A stretch of DNA of 64,000 bases from JARRQJ01 sp037381915. Its GTDB lineage: Bacteria > Pseudomonadota > Gammaproteobacteria > DRLM01. The notes under the pieces were generated by a model. That model did not search any database, was not told the DNA's origin, and saw only the letters and a list, made by a program, of their open reading frames with translations. The stretch spans positions 1 through 64,000 of the forward strand of contig JARRQJ010000011.1 in assembly GCA_037381915.1 (NCBI GenBank). Reading direction: 5' to 3'. Positions 1-8,834 of the stretch are shown here, one piece after another. The position numbers and the translations under genes are program-made. How positions within the stretch are numbered: position 1 is the first letter of the stretch; the number at the start of each line of letters is the position of its first letter.

Positions 1-379
1 GCGACAAATCGAATTGCTTGTCATTTGTCACCGAGCTGTTTTTATGTAGCACTACTTGGCGCGGCAAACTTAGGCGCGATAATGGCTGCCATCCTTCTCA
101 AAGCGAATTGAAAAAAAGGAGGGATTATTATTCAACCAATCAGATAAATTGCCTAAAATTTAATCCCTCCGCCACCATTATTCCCGACGGCAGGGCATTT
201 GCTTCTTATTCTCACGGTTCCCTGTGCGGACAGATCGGGTCGATACGGGGCTCCAATCACGGCGTGGCATTGTTGGGCGCCCGTCGAGGCGGCATCGGAC
301 GATCGAACGGATCTTATATTTGGCGATCGAGAATATTCGAGAAAAATCCTCTTTGACTCGGGCTACTTGCCAATCTCCT
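1..379. other. Gene-poor edge of the window
   Basis: I see no convincing gene here. Short open frames exist on both strands, but none has a recognisable protein family or ribosome binding site. The only structured element is a terminator-like inverted repeat at 111-170. The region is downstream of the minus-strand acetyltransferase gene that ends at 380, where an attC site would be expected if that gene is also an integron cassette. I found a possible left-type box (GCCCAAC on the minus strand, 272-278) but no matching right box. Confidence 0.4.
111..170 (-). terminator. Probable Rho-independent terminator
   Basis: Read on the minus strand, GGAGGGATTA (170-161) pairs perfectly with TAATCCCTCC (127-118) and is followed directly by seven T residues (117-111). 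The 33-nt loop is long for an intrinsic terminator, though AT-rich inner pairing could shorten it. It lies downstream of the minus-strand cassette-like genes and could end their transcription. Confidence 0.5.
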
Positions 380-901
380 TTAATTCCCGGCTGCGCCTTC
401 GCCTTGGGTCGCCTGCCATCGTTTATCAGCGAGAACAACTGACGTTTCAATTTGTCGGACAGGGATCGACCAGTATGTTCTCAGCAGACGACCTTTTTCA
501 CTGCTCGGGACGAGAGCGAATCCATTCCGCCGATAGAAGTCGATCGCCCATGATGCATCCGCCCAGGTTCCGACGAGCATCGGCTTAGTAACCAGCCCTT
601 GCATATGATTAAGAAGCTTTGTTCCGACCCCCTGCCTCTGAAACGTCGTCACAACGTATGAGTGCCGTAGCAGGGCCACCTCTGCCTTGTCCTGAATCCC
701 CATTACCCCGACCGAGCGTTGTTCCTCCTCTGCAACCCAAAAGACAACGCCGTCGGCGATCTCCTTTCGCAATTCATGGGCCGGCATGTAGGGGTCGTGC
801 CACCGGTCTCCCGGTACAACGCCTCGATAGGCTTGCGCGGCATCGTTGATGATCGCCAAGATTGCCTCGAAATCGAGTGCCCCGCTCTCTCGCAGCAGCA
901 T
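380..901 (-). CDS. GNAT-family N-acetyltransferase
   Basis: This 173-residue protein has the GNAT fold. An N-terminal helix region is followed by a strand pair (residues about 50-75), then the acetyl-CoA pyrophosphate loop in the segment FQRQGVGTKLL (about residues 88-98), and a C-terminal FYRRNGFALV segment typical of the family. It would transfer an acetyl group from acetyl-CoA to an amine; the substrate cannot be read from sequence. Two start codons, GTG at 904 and ATG at 901, are adjacent; neither has a strong Shine-Dalgarno, and I chose ATG. The start lies about 15 nt from an attC-like site (916-978), as in integron gene cassettes, where GNAT proteins are common. The native genes further right have better ribosome sites, in keeping with a foreign origin. 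Confidence 0.85.
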   Translation of the reverse strand: MLLRESGALDFEAILAIINDAAQAYRGVVPGDRWHDPYMPAHELRKEIADGVVFWVAEEEQRSVGVMGIQDKAEVALLRHSYVVTTFQRQGVGTKLLNHMQGLVTKPMLVGTWADASWAIDFYRRNGFALVPSSEKGRLLRTYWSIPVRQIETSVVLADKRWQATQGEGAAGN

Positions 902-915
902 CACTTGCCCAAGCC

Positions 916-978
916 GCCTAGCGAGCGGGGTGAGTCGCGCGCCGACGAGGCGCGTTGGCCGCGACCGGATCGTTAGGC
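916..978 (-). repeat. attC-like integron recombination site
   Basis: On the minus strand the site opens with GCCTAAC (978-972), a perfect match to the RYYYAAC box, and closes with GCTAGGC (922-916), one base from GTTRRRY. The 63-bp length, the GC-rich interior with imperfect dyad symmetry, and the position between the stop of one cassette-like gene (1038) and the start of the next (901) all fit an attC site. Confidence 0.5.
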
Positions 979-1037
979 CAGCTAGTCCGGCTCCACAACT
1001 GCCATGTACTGTTCATCACTGACCTTCTCCAGCCAAT

Positions 1038-1397
1038 TTACTGGGTGCCATCACGCCACTCTTGCACAGCAGTATGGCTCATACTTGTTGTATCAGTGGC
1101 GCCATGCCAGTGCTTCTTTCCACAATTGCAGAAAACGACATCGCCGGCGCGTATCTCCTTCTTTGGGCCACCCCAGCACTGTGTCCAGCCGCAACCGGAG
1201 GTTACGATCAAGTGTTGGCCAAGAGGGTGGGTATGCCAGGCGGTCCGAGCGCCAGGTTCAAATGTGACAATTGCAGCAGAGGTGCGGGCCGGGTCTGTTG
1301 GATCAAATAGTGGGTCAATTCGGACGCTACCAGTGAAATAGTCTTCGGGACCTTTTACAGACGGCTGAGAGCCTACTCGGTAAATTTTCATATCCAT
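1038..1397 (-). CDS. Cupin-domain protein
   Basis: This 119-residue protein is a single cupin beta-barrel. Cupin motif 1 is GARTAWHTHPLGQHLIVTSG (about residues 48-67), giving two His ligands and a Gln where many cupins have Glu. Motif 2 spans GDVVFCNCGKKHWHGA, giving further His residues, so a metal site is likely. The pattern is that of the stand-alone cupins often found with carboxymuconolactone-decarboxylase-like proteins. The reaction is unknown. The start at 1397 has a good Shine-Dalgarno (AGGAG, 6 nt upstream). It lies between attC-like sites at 916-978 and 1434-1492, so it has the layout of an integron cassette. Confidence 0.85.
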   Translation of the reverse strand: MDMKIYRVGSQPSVKGPEDYFTGSVRIDPLFDPTDPARTSAAIVTFEPGARTAWHTHPLGQHLIVTSGCGWTQCWGGPKKEIRAGDVVFCNCGKKHWHGATDTTSMSHTAVQEWRDGTQ

Positions 1398-1433
1398 ATC
1401 GATCTCCTATGGAGGTCACAAGTGTGTTTTCCC

Positions 1434-1492
1434 GTCTAGCGCCGCCTTAACCCGCCGAGGGGCGCACAGCGTTTCCGAGGTCCGAGTTGGAC
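1434..1492 (-). repeat. attC-like integron recombination site
   Basis: On the minus strand the 59-bp site begins with GTCCAAC (1492-1486), matching RYYYAAC, and ends with GCTAGAC (1440-1434), one base from GTTRRRY. The interior contains GGGTTAAGGCGGC just before the right box, resembling the L' side of canonical attC sites. It separates the gene ending at 1565 from the cupin gene starting at 1397. The C in the second position of the right box is shared with the site at 916-978. Confidence 0.45.
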
Positions 1493-1564
1493 GCATTGCT
1501 GGGCGATGCAATATCTAATTGTAGTAATAAAGGCTTGAGCATACACGCCAACTTTCAGCGTAAA

Positions 1565-1876
1565 CTACAATTCTTGTAATGGCCCTATTTCTGGTTTTAA
1601 CGGGAAGAGGACTTCATAGACTTCGCGCCTAATATCTGTTGCTTCGTACGCAGCTGGGATACTTTTAGCGAGTTCAGTTTCTCCGAAAGCTGCGAGCGCT
1701 TCCTTACTCTCAAAGAAATATATTCCACAAGTGTCACCAGTTGTCTCATCGCGCCCATAAATTTTTTGAATTAGTCCGGGCACTTCAAGAAAACGAGGTC
1801 TGCGTTCGTTTATGCGGCGATTCAGTTCCTCTAGATCGAGATCAGATTTAACGCGAACATACAAAATTGTTGCCAT
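1565..1876 (-). CDS. Small protein of the ferredoxin-like (YdhR/ABM-type) fold
   Basis: This 103-residue protein resembles the dimeric alpha+beta barrel group that includes YdhR and the antibiotic-biosynthesis monooxygenases: strand ILYVRVKSDLDLEEL, the central GLIQKIYGRDETTGDTCGIYFFESKEAL segment (an IYFFES strand followed by a helix), and a C-terminal strand. No cofactor site is needed in this family and the substrate is unknown. The ATG at 1876 was chosen over an upstream in-frame codon at 1900 because GGAAGGTG lies 6 nt ahead of it. The attC-like right box ends only about 31 nt upstream, a spacing typical of integron cassettes. Confidence 0.7.
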   Translation of the reverse strand: MATILYVRVKSDLDLEELNRRINERRPRFLEVPGLIQKIYGRDETTGDTCGIYFFESKEALAAFGETELAKSIPAAYEATDIRREVYEVLFPLKPEIGPLQEL

Positions 1877-1907
1877 GCTAATCACCTTCCAAATAATCAA
1901 TCATTTT

Positions 1908-1979
1908 GCCTAACGACCAGGCTCACCTGCCGCTATGAAGCGCAGCGGAATAGTGGTCAGGTGCAGAGTATTATTAGGT
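1908..1979 (-). repeat. attC-like integron recombination site
   Basis: On the minus strand it runs from ACCTAAT (1979-1973, one base from RYYYAAC) to a perfect right box GTTAGGC (1914-1908). Inside are a complementary CACCTG/CAGGTG pair and a CCGCT/AGCGG hairpin, giving the long imperfect stem expected of attC. The stop codon of the upstream gene (1974-1976) lies inside the left box. This is the best of the three sites. Confidence 0.6.
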
Positions 1980-2669
1980 ATTGTTTAGCCTCAGCACCAT
2001 TAATTTACTATGAAGCTCGCTTTTGGATCGCCCCATAGCTAATGCCGCTTCGACTTCTTTCATAACTTCAGGCGACCCATTAGCTTGGGCCCATATCGGC
2101 AAGTCGTCGTTAGTTTCAAACGTTTCATCCGTGAATCCAAGCTTCTGGTACGTTGTCCATGGAAGCCCTCCTGCCAACACAGAGAACGAAAAAAGCCTGT
2201 CAGGTGTTCCGGGGGCGATCACAGCTTCGTAGTCATGCTCTTTGGCCCAGTGAACTGATGTCCGAGCCAAGGCTGTTGCAATGCCCCGACCGAAATATCT
2301 TGAATCTGGATCATCAGACTGAGCAAAACTCTCGATTGACCGACCAACGTGAAAACAGGCATGGCACCAAACCGGGCCAGAGATACCTAAGCGACCATTA
2401 AGTACACCGTCCAGATAGGAAGGGCGGCTCCAGGTTGGCCAGAGGTCGGTGGACCCATGGGGAAGGATCAAGCGGTAGCAATGCAACTGGGCGATGCATT
2501 TGTCACCGTCCCACGCGCAGAAGCCGATAATCTCTTGGGTCTTAAACAGCATCTCGACTCGATAGCCATCTGGCAGGCAGCGAATTAAAACCTTGCCAAG
2601 GTCTTCCCGCCGGATCGGGGATACTTCGATTGAACTTCCCTCTGGCGATGTGGGGGTGATGGTGTTCAT
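1974..2669 (-). CDS. Uncharacterised GNAT-like acetyltransferase
   Basis: This 231-residue protein has features of a divergent GNAT enzyme: a central segment DPDSRYFGRGIATALARTSVHWAKEHDYEAVIAPG resembles the acetyl-CoA loop (GRGIATAL) and following helix, and TYQKLGFTDE resembles the C-terminal GNAT strand. The N-terminal part (about 100 residues, with a Trp- and Cys-rich stretch) is not one I recognise. The frame is open up to 2792, but that extension would run through the perfect palindrome at 2692-2731; the internal ATG at 2669 gives a normal-looking N-terminus, so I use it. No strong Shine-Dalgarno is visible. The stop codon overlaps an attC-like site, so this is probably the first gene of the cassette array on the minus strand. 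Confidence 0.6.
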   Translation of the reverse strand: MNTITPTSPEGSSIEVSPIRREDLGKVLIRCLPDGYRVEMLFKTQEIIGFCAWDGDKCIAQLHCYRLILPHGSTDLWPTWSRPSYLDGVLNGRLGISGPVWCHACFHVGRSIESFAQSDDPDSRYFGRGIATALARTSVHWAKEHDYEAVIAPGTPDRLFSFSVLAGGLPWTTYQKLGFTDETFETNDDLPIWAQANGSPEVMKEVEAALAMGRSKSELHSKLMVLRLNNT

Positions 2670-2691
2670 GCCTGATGCCTGACTCTGTATA

Positions 2692-2731
2692 GGTGTCAAA
2701 GTGACGTAATATATTACGTCACTTTGACACC
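2692..2731. repeat. Perfect 40-bp palindrome
   Basis: The two 20-nt halves, GGTGTCAAAGTGACGTAATA and its exact reverse complement, are fused with no spacer. It lies 23 bp upstream of the chosen start of the acetyltransferase gene (2669). A second short match to the half site, TACGTCACT, occurs at 2888-2896. It could be an operator for a dimeric regulator, a fused pair of mobile-element ends, or a cruciform-forming recombination site. The sequence does not decide between these. Confidence 0.9.
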
Positions 2732-2792
2732 CATCCCCCCTGCACTTAACGATGAATTCAACCAATGGCATGAAAATCTTAAGATACTCCAT

Positions 2793-3000
2793 AAGCCACA
2801 GTTCTTTTAGTCTGATCTCTTATACACAAACAGACTGACATCGGTAATCCTGAAATGTTATTGTTTCTGGATTTCTATGAAGTGTAATACGTCACTACAT
2901 ATATGTCTCCCACCCCAAAAGGGACAGATATTTTCGCTGTCGCGAACAAACAAACGGCAATGGTGAATATCAGCTTGCCATGTATCAAGCATTGAAAACA
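2793..3000. other. AT-rich non-coding spacer
   Basis: No gene is visible between the accessory genes and the atp operon terminator. The stretch contains CTGATCTCTTATACACAA (2812-2829), which resembles the outer end of IS50, and a small inverted repeat AGTG/CACT around 2881-2896 that shares TACGTCACT with the 40-bp palindrome. It marks the boundary between the accessory patch and the conserved operon. Confidence 0.5.
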
Positions 3001-3027
3001 AAAAAGGCCGCTTCCGGCGGCCTTTTT
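3001..3027 (-). terminator. Terminator of the atp operon
   Basis: GGCCGC and GCGGCC form a strong stem around a TTCCG loop, flanked by five A residues on the left and five T residues on the right, so it can work on both strands. It lies 24 nt past the stop of atpC and is the natural end of the ATP synthase transcript. Confidence 0.85.
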
Positions 3028-3050
3028 CAACAGATCGGTACTTTACACCA

Positions 3051-3476
3051 TCACCGCCCAGTCTTCTTCCTCAAGCTCTGGATCGCCTTGATCTGGGCGA
3101 TGGCCTCGGCCAGTTCCGCTTCGGCCTGGGCCAGATCGATGTCGCCCTTCTTGTCGCGGAGGACCTGTTCGGCGCGTTCCTTGGCGGCCTGGGCGGCGGC
3201 TTCGTCCAGGTCCTTGGCCCGGGCGGCGGTGTCGGCGAGGATGGTGACCACGTGGGGCTGGACTTCCAGCATGCCGCCGGAGACGTAGAAGAATTCCTCG
3301 TTGCCGTCCTCGGTTTGGATGCGCACTTCGCCGGGCTTGATCTTGGTGAGCAAGGGGGCGTGGCGGGGCATGATGCCGAGTTCGCCCATCACGCCGGGCG
3401 CGAACACCATGGTGGCGAGGCCGGAGAAGATCGCGGCTTCGGCGCTGACGATGTCTACGTGTACGGTCATTGCCAT
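3051..3476 (-). CDS. atpC: ATP synthase F1 epsilon subunit
   Basis: This 141-residue protein is the epsilon subunit of the F1 sector, part of the central stalk that couples rotation to catalysis and can inhibit ATP hydrolysis. The N-terminal beta-sandwich (residues 1-90, with the GELGIMPRHAPLLTKIKPGEV segment) is followed by a two-helix C-terminal domain rich in Ala, Glu and Arg. Length is normal for the family. The ATG at 3476 has AGGAA 5 nt upstream. It is the last gene of the atp operon, 129 nt after atpD; the spacer carries a GC-rich repeat. Confidence 0.97.
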   Translation of the reverse strand: MAMTVHVDIVSAEAAIFSGLATMVFAPGVMGELGIMPRHAPLLTKIKPGEVRIQTEDGNEEFFYVSGGMLEVQPHVVTILADTAARAKDLDEAAAQAAKERAEQVLRDKKGDIDLAQAEAELAEAIAQIKAIQSLRKKTGR

Positions 3477-3546
3477 TTTCGTTCCTACTGGCCCGCGCTG
3501 GCGGGAATTACATAAATCACTTCAATTCGTTAAAGCCTTTAACCCG

Positions 3547-3606
3547 ATCCCCTCCCTAGCCCCCCCTTTATGCCCCTTGGGTATTGAAGGGGAGGGAATG
3601 GGGGAT
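3547..3606. repeat. GC-rich intergenic hairpin repeat
   Basis: The spacer between atpD and atpC contains a C-rich arm (ATCCCCTCCCT) and a G-rich arm (GGGAGGGAATGGGGGAT), with an inner CCCCTT/AAGGGG hairpin. A related C-rich/G-rich element occurs at 5044-5100. It resembles the scattered CCCTCNCCC-type repeats found between genes in many gammaproteobacteria. It may stabilise or attenuate the polycistronic mRNA. Confidence 0.6.
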
Positions 3607-5006
3607 TACTGAAGTTTCTTGGCCTTTTCCGCGGCCTCGTCGATGCCGCCCACCATGTAGAAGGCCTGTTCGGGCAGGTGGTCGTATTCGCCGGCGACGA
3701 TGGCCTTGAAGCCGGAGATGGTGTCCTTCAAGGATACGTATTTGCCGGGCGTGCCGGTGAACACTTCCGCCACGGTGAACGGCTGCGACAGGAAGCGCTG
3801 GATCTTACGGGCGCGGGACACGATCTGCTTGTCGTCTTCGGACAGTTCGTCCATACCCAGAATGGCGATGATGTCCTTCAATTCTTTGTAACGCTGTAAC
3901 ACGCCCTGCACCGAACGGGCGACGTCGTAGTGTTCCTGGCCCACCACCAGCGGATCGAGCTGGCGGCTGGTGGAGTCCAGCGGATCCACGGCGGGGTAGA
4001 TACCCAGCTCGGCGATGTTACGGGACAACACCACGGTGGCGTCCAAGTGGGCAAAGGTGGTGGCCGGCGACGGGTCGGTCAAGTCGTCGGCGGGCACGTA
4101 CACCGCCTGGATAGAGGTAATGGAGCCGGTCTTGGTGGAGGTGATGCGCTCCTGCAGCATACCCATTTCCTCGGCCAGGGTCGGCTGGTAACCCACGGCG
4201 GAGGGCATGCGGCCCAGCAGTGCCGACACTTCGGTACCGGCCAGGGTGTAACGATAGATGTTGTCGACGAACAGCAGCACGTCGCGGCCTTCGTCTCGGA
4301 AATATTCCGCCATGGTGAGGCCGGTGAGCGCTACGCGCAGACGGTTGCCGGGCGGCTCGTTCATCTGACCATACACCATGGCTACTTTTGATTTGCTAAA
4401 GTCTTTAGTGTCAACAACGCCGGCTTCTTGCATTTCATGATAGAAGTCATTGCCCTCGCGGGTACGCTCGCCCACACCGGCGAAAACAGACAAACCAGAG
4501 TGTTGGGTAGCGATGTTATTGATCAGCTCCATCATGTTCACGGTCTTGCCCACGCCGGCGCCGCCGAACAGGCCGACCTTACCGCCCTTGGCGAAGGGGC
4601 AGACCAGATCGATAACCTTGATGCCGGTTTCCAGCAGCTCGGTGGTGGGGGATTGTTCCTCGAACGTGGGCGCCTTGCGGTGAATGGACCAGCGGTGCTC
4701 TTCGCCCACCGGGCCGCATTCGTCGATGGGGGTGCCCAGCACGTCCATGATGCGGCCCAGGGTCTTGGTGCCCACCGGCACCGAGATGGGCGCCCCGGTG
4801 TTGTCCACATTCAGCCCGCGCTTCAAGCCGTCGGTGGAACCCATGGCGATGGTGCGCACCACGCCGTCCCCCAGCTGCTGCTGCACTTCCAGGGTCAAGC
4901 CGGTGTCGTTGACCTTCAAGGCCTCGTAGACCTTGGGCATGCCGCTGCGGGGAAACTCCACGTCGATCACCGCGCCGATGATTTGTACGATCTTGCCTGA
5001 ACTCAT
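3606..5006 (-). CDS. atpD: ATP synthase F1 beta subunit
   Basis: This 466-residue protein is the catalytic beta subunit of F1, which makes ATP from ADP and phosphate. The Walker A loop GGAGVGKT lies near residue 150, the catalytic GERTREGND segment follows near residue 190, and the MDELSEDD loop (DELSEED in relatives) lies near residue 390. The ATG at 5006 was chosen because GAGGATAAAACC lies directly ahead and the protein then begins MSSGKIVQIIG as in relatives; an in-frame start at 5051 would add 15 unlikely residues. The gene sits between atpG and atpC in the standard order. Confidence 0.98.
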   Translation of the reverse strand: MSSGKIVQIIGAVIDVEFPRSGMPKVYEALKVNDTGLTLEVQQQLGDGVVRTIAMGSTDGLKRGLNVDNTGAPISVPVGTKTLGRIMDVLGTPIDECGPVGEEHRWSIHRKAPTFEEQSPTTELLETGIKVIDLVCPFAKGGKVGLFGGAGVGKTVNMMELINNIATQHSGLSVFAGVGERTREGNDFYHEMQEAGVVDTKDFSKSKVAMVYGQMNEPPGNRLRVALTGLTMAEYFRDEGRDVLLFVDNIYRYTLAGTEVSALLGRMPSAVGYQPTLAEEMGMLQERITSTKTGSITSIQAVYVPADDLTDPSPATTFAHLDATVVLSRNIAELGIYPAVDPLDSTSRQLDPLVVGQEHYDVARSVQGVLQRYKELKDIIAILGMDELSEDDKQIVSRARKIQRFLSQPFTVAEVFTGTPGKYVSLKDTISGFKAIVAGEYDHLPEQAFYMVGGIDEAAEKAKKLQ

Positions 5007-5043
5007 GGTTTTATCCTCAACAAATAATAAAAGCTGTTTCACA

Positions 5044-5100
5044 CCCCTCACCCCTAACCCTCTACCCTGAAGGGCATAAATCCCTGGGGGAGAGGGGGAG
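5044..5100. repeat. GC-rich intergenic hairpin repeat
   Basis: Between atpG and atpD, a CCCCTCACCCCTAACCCTCT arm faces a GGGGGAGAGGGGGAG arm across about 22 nt, with a small CCCT/AGGG pairing inside. This matches a widespread type of intergenic repeat in gammaproteobacteria and is related to the element at 3547-3606. Confidence 0.65.
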
Positions 5101-5117
5101 TCGGTAAAAAGAATTCT

Positions 5118-5978
5118 TTACACGGCCGCCGCGCCGCTGACGATCTCCGACAATTCCTGAGTAATTGCCGCCTGGCGCGCCTTGTTATACACCAGCTGCA
5201 AGTCGGCGATGAAGTTGCCGGCGTTGTCCGAGGCGGCCTTCATGGCCACCATGCGCGCCGCTTGCTCGCAGGCGATGTTGTCCACCACGCCCTGGTATAC
5301 CAGGGACTCGATGTAGCGCATCAGCAGGTCGTCCATTACCTCCTTGGCCTCGGGCTCGTAGAGGTAATCCCAGTGGTGCTTGAGCTGTTCGTCGTCCATG
5401 CCCTGGATGGGCAGCAGCTGCACCGGCTGCACGCTCTGGGTCATGGTGTTGACGAATTTGCTGTACACCAACATCAAGCGATCGATGCGCCCTTCGTTGT
5501 AGGCGTCCAGCATGATCTTCACCGTACCGATGAGATCATTGATGCGCGGCGCGTCGCCCAGATGGGAGACATGGCCGACGATATTGGCCTTGATGCGCTT
5601 GAAGAAGGCCTCGGACTTGGCGCCGATGGTGCACACGTCGATCTCCGCGCCCTGGTCGCGCCAGTTGCGCATCTCGGCCACCGCGACTTTGAAGGCGTTC
5701 GTGTTGAGGCCGCCGCACAGGCCGCGGTCGGTGGAGATGATGATGACGCCCACGCGCTTCGCCGGGCGCTCCATCAGAAACGAATGCCTGTATTCCGGAT
5801 GGGCGTTGGCCAGGTGGCCGGCCACGGCGAGGATCTTTTCCGCGTAGGGCCGGCTGGCGCGCATGCGGTCCTGGGCCTTGCGCATCTTGCTCGCTGCGAC
5901 CATTTCCATGGCCTTGGTGATCTTCTGAGTATTCTTGATACTCTTGATCTGGTTGCGTATCTCTTTGCCGACGGCCAT
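5118..5978 (-). CDS. atpG: ATP synthase F1 gamma subunit
   Basis: This 286-residue protein is the gamma subunit, the rotating central shaft of F1. It shows the family's N-terminal helix (GKEIRNQIKSIKNTQKITKAMEMV), the central Rossmann-like domain beginning at VGVIIISTDRGLCGGLN, and the C-terminal helix (RMVAMKAASDNAGNFI) that enters the alpha3beta3 barrel. The length matches the E. coli protein (287). It lies 17 nt after atpA and upstream of atpD, the normal operon position. Confidence 0.98.
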   Translation of the reverse strand: MAVGKEIRNQIKSIKNTQKITKAMEMVAASKMRKAQDRMRASRPYAEKILAVAGHLANAHPEYRHSFLMERPAKRVGVIIISTDRGLCGGLNTNAFKVAVAEMRNWRDQGAEIDVCTIGAKSEAFFKRIKANIVGHVSHLGDAPRINDLIGTVKIMLDAYNEGRIDRLMLVYSKFVNTMTQSVQPVQLLPIQGMDDEQLKHHWDYLYEPEAKEVMDDLLMRYIESLVYQGVVDNIACEQAARMVAMKAASDNAGNFIADLQLVYNKARQAAITQELSEIVSGAAAV

Positions 5979-5995
5979 TGCGTGAAGTCCTTAGC

Positions 5996-7537
<1,542 letters not shown>

Positions 7538-7637
7538 TGTCGTCATCCTCGTTATCTTTAAAGCCGTCGGCTGCCGGCGCGTGGCTGGCAGCTATGAATT
7601 CTTTAGTCTGAGAGTGCGCTCTCCAACTCTCTTGCTT

Positions 7638-7710
7638 CGTCATTCCGGCGCAAACCGGAATCCAGCGCCTTTAATTCCCTGGACCCCTCCCGGCGACCGC
7701 CGGGGTGACG
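7638..7710. repeat. Imperfect palindromic intergenic repeat
   Basis: The element starts CGTCATTCCGG and ends CCGGGGTGACG, with an inner TCCAG/CTGGA pair and a local CCGG hairpin in each arm. The CGTCATTCC...GGAATCCAG form is a familiar repeat in many proteobacteria. It lies between atpH and atpA and could form a long hairpin in the mRNA. It is a probable miniature mobile repeat that inserted into the operon spacer. Confidence 0.65.
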
Positions 7711-7761
7711 TCTTTCCAACGTTCCAAAACATTTAGCAGCAAGCATGTAGCTCGCAGCTGT

Positions 7762-8298
7762 TTATCCCGCCAAGGCCACTTCCAGCTTGGCCAGCTGCCC
7801 CGTTACCGATCCGTCGATGACCAGGTCCCCGGCGCGGATGATGGCGCCGCCCAGCAATGTCGCATCGGTCTCGCAGCTCAGGGTCACTTCCCGGCCCAGG
7901 CGCTTCTTGAGGGCGGCGATAATCTGTTGCTGCTGCGCCGCATCCACCGGGACCGCGGAAATCACCTGGGCCTCCACGGTGCGCTCCGCCTCGGCGCGAT
8001 ACCCTTCATATAGACCGGCGATTTCGGTGAGCACGTCCATGCGGTCGTTTTCCACCAGCAGGCGAATGAGATTCTGCCCCGCGGGTGTGAGCTGCTCGCC
8101 GCAGATATCCAGGAACAACTTGGCAACCTCCGCCTTGTCCAGGCTGGGATTGCCCAGCAGCGCGGCGACGCGCGCGTCGGCGGCGACCGTCGCCGCCAGC
8201 TGCAGCATCTCCGACCAGCGCGGCAGCTCCTGGTGGCTCTGTGCCAGTTCGAATATCGCCTGGGCGTAGGGACGTGCGATGGTGGTCTTTTCTGCCAT
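7762..8298 (-). CDS. atpH: ATP synthase F1 delta subunit
   Basis: This 178-residue protein is the delta subunit of the peripheral stalk, joining the top of F1 to the b subunits. The N-terminal helical domain begins IARPYAQAIFELAQ, and the C-terminal part contains the conserved GGAIIRAGDLVIDGSVTGQL motif. Length is normal. It starts 15 nt after atpF ends, as is usual in this operon. Confidence 0.97.
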   Translation of the reverse strand: MAEKTTIARPYAQAIFELAQSHQELPRWSEMLQLAATVAADARVAALLGNPSLDKAEVAKLFLDICGEQLTPAGQNLIRLLVENDRMDVLTEIAGLYEGYRAEAERTVEAQVISAVPVDAAQQQQIIAALKKRLGREVTLSCETDATLLGGAIIRAGDLVIDGSVTGQLAKLEVALAG

Positions 8299-8313
8299 GC
8301 TCGACGGACTCCG

Positions 8314-8784
8314 TTAAATCTGTGCGACCAGATCCTTGAGCAGATCGCTCTGGGCCTGGGCGTCGATCTCGCGACTCAGGATGCGCTGGGCGCCCGCTAC
8401 CGCGATGCCCGCCACCTGTCCGCGTAGTTGTTCGCGGGCGCGGTTCACTTCCTGCTCAAGCTCCGCCTGGGCAGCGGCCTTGAGACGCTCGCCCTCGCTG
8501 CGGGCCGTCTGCTTGGCGTCCTCGACGATCTCGTTGCTGCGCTTCTCGGCCTGGGCGATGATCTCGCCGGCCTGGGTCTTGGCGTCGCGCAGCAGTTCCT
8601 TGGCGCGTTCTTCCGCCAGCGCCATCTCGTGCTTGCCCTTGTCCGCGGCTGCCAGGCCGTCGGCGATGCGCTTCTGGCGATCCGCCATCATCTTGGTGAC
8701 CGGTCCCCACAGCACCTTGTTGACGAACCAGATAAACAGCGCGAAGGCGGCGATCTGGGCGAAAAGGGTTGCTGTAATATTCAC
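8314..8784 (-). CDS. atpF: ATP synthase F0 b subunit
   Basis: This 156-residue protein is the b subunit, the dimeric peripheral stalk. One N-terminal membrane helix (about residues 5-24, LFAQIAAFALFIWFVNKVLW) leads into a long charged coiled coil rich in Ala, Lys, Glu and Arg. The length is identical to that of the E. coli protein. It lies between atpE and atpH. Confidence 0.97.
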   Translation of the reverse strand: MNITATLFAQIAAFALFIWFVNKVLWGPVTKMMADRQKRIADGLAAADKGKHEMALAEERAKELLRDAKTQAGEIIAQAEKRSNEIVEDAKQTARSEGERLKAAAQAELEQEVNRAREQLRGQVAGIAVAGAQRILSREIDAQAQSDLLKDLVAQI

Positions 8785-8834
8785 GTTCTGTTCCTCGTTA
8801 GGTTACGGCGCTCCGCGGAACGCCTGCCAACTTG

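Noticed and set aside
2812..2829. Nextera transposon adapter contamination
   Set aside because: The match to the adapter mosaic end is not exact and the sequence continues without the rest of an adapter.
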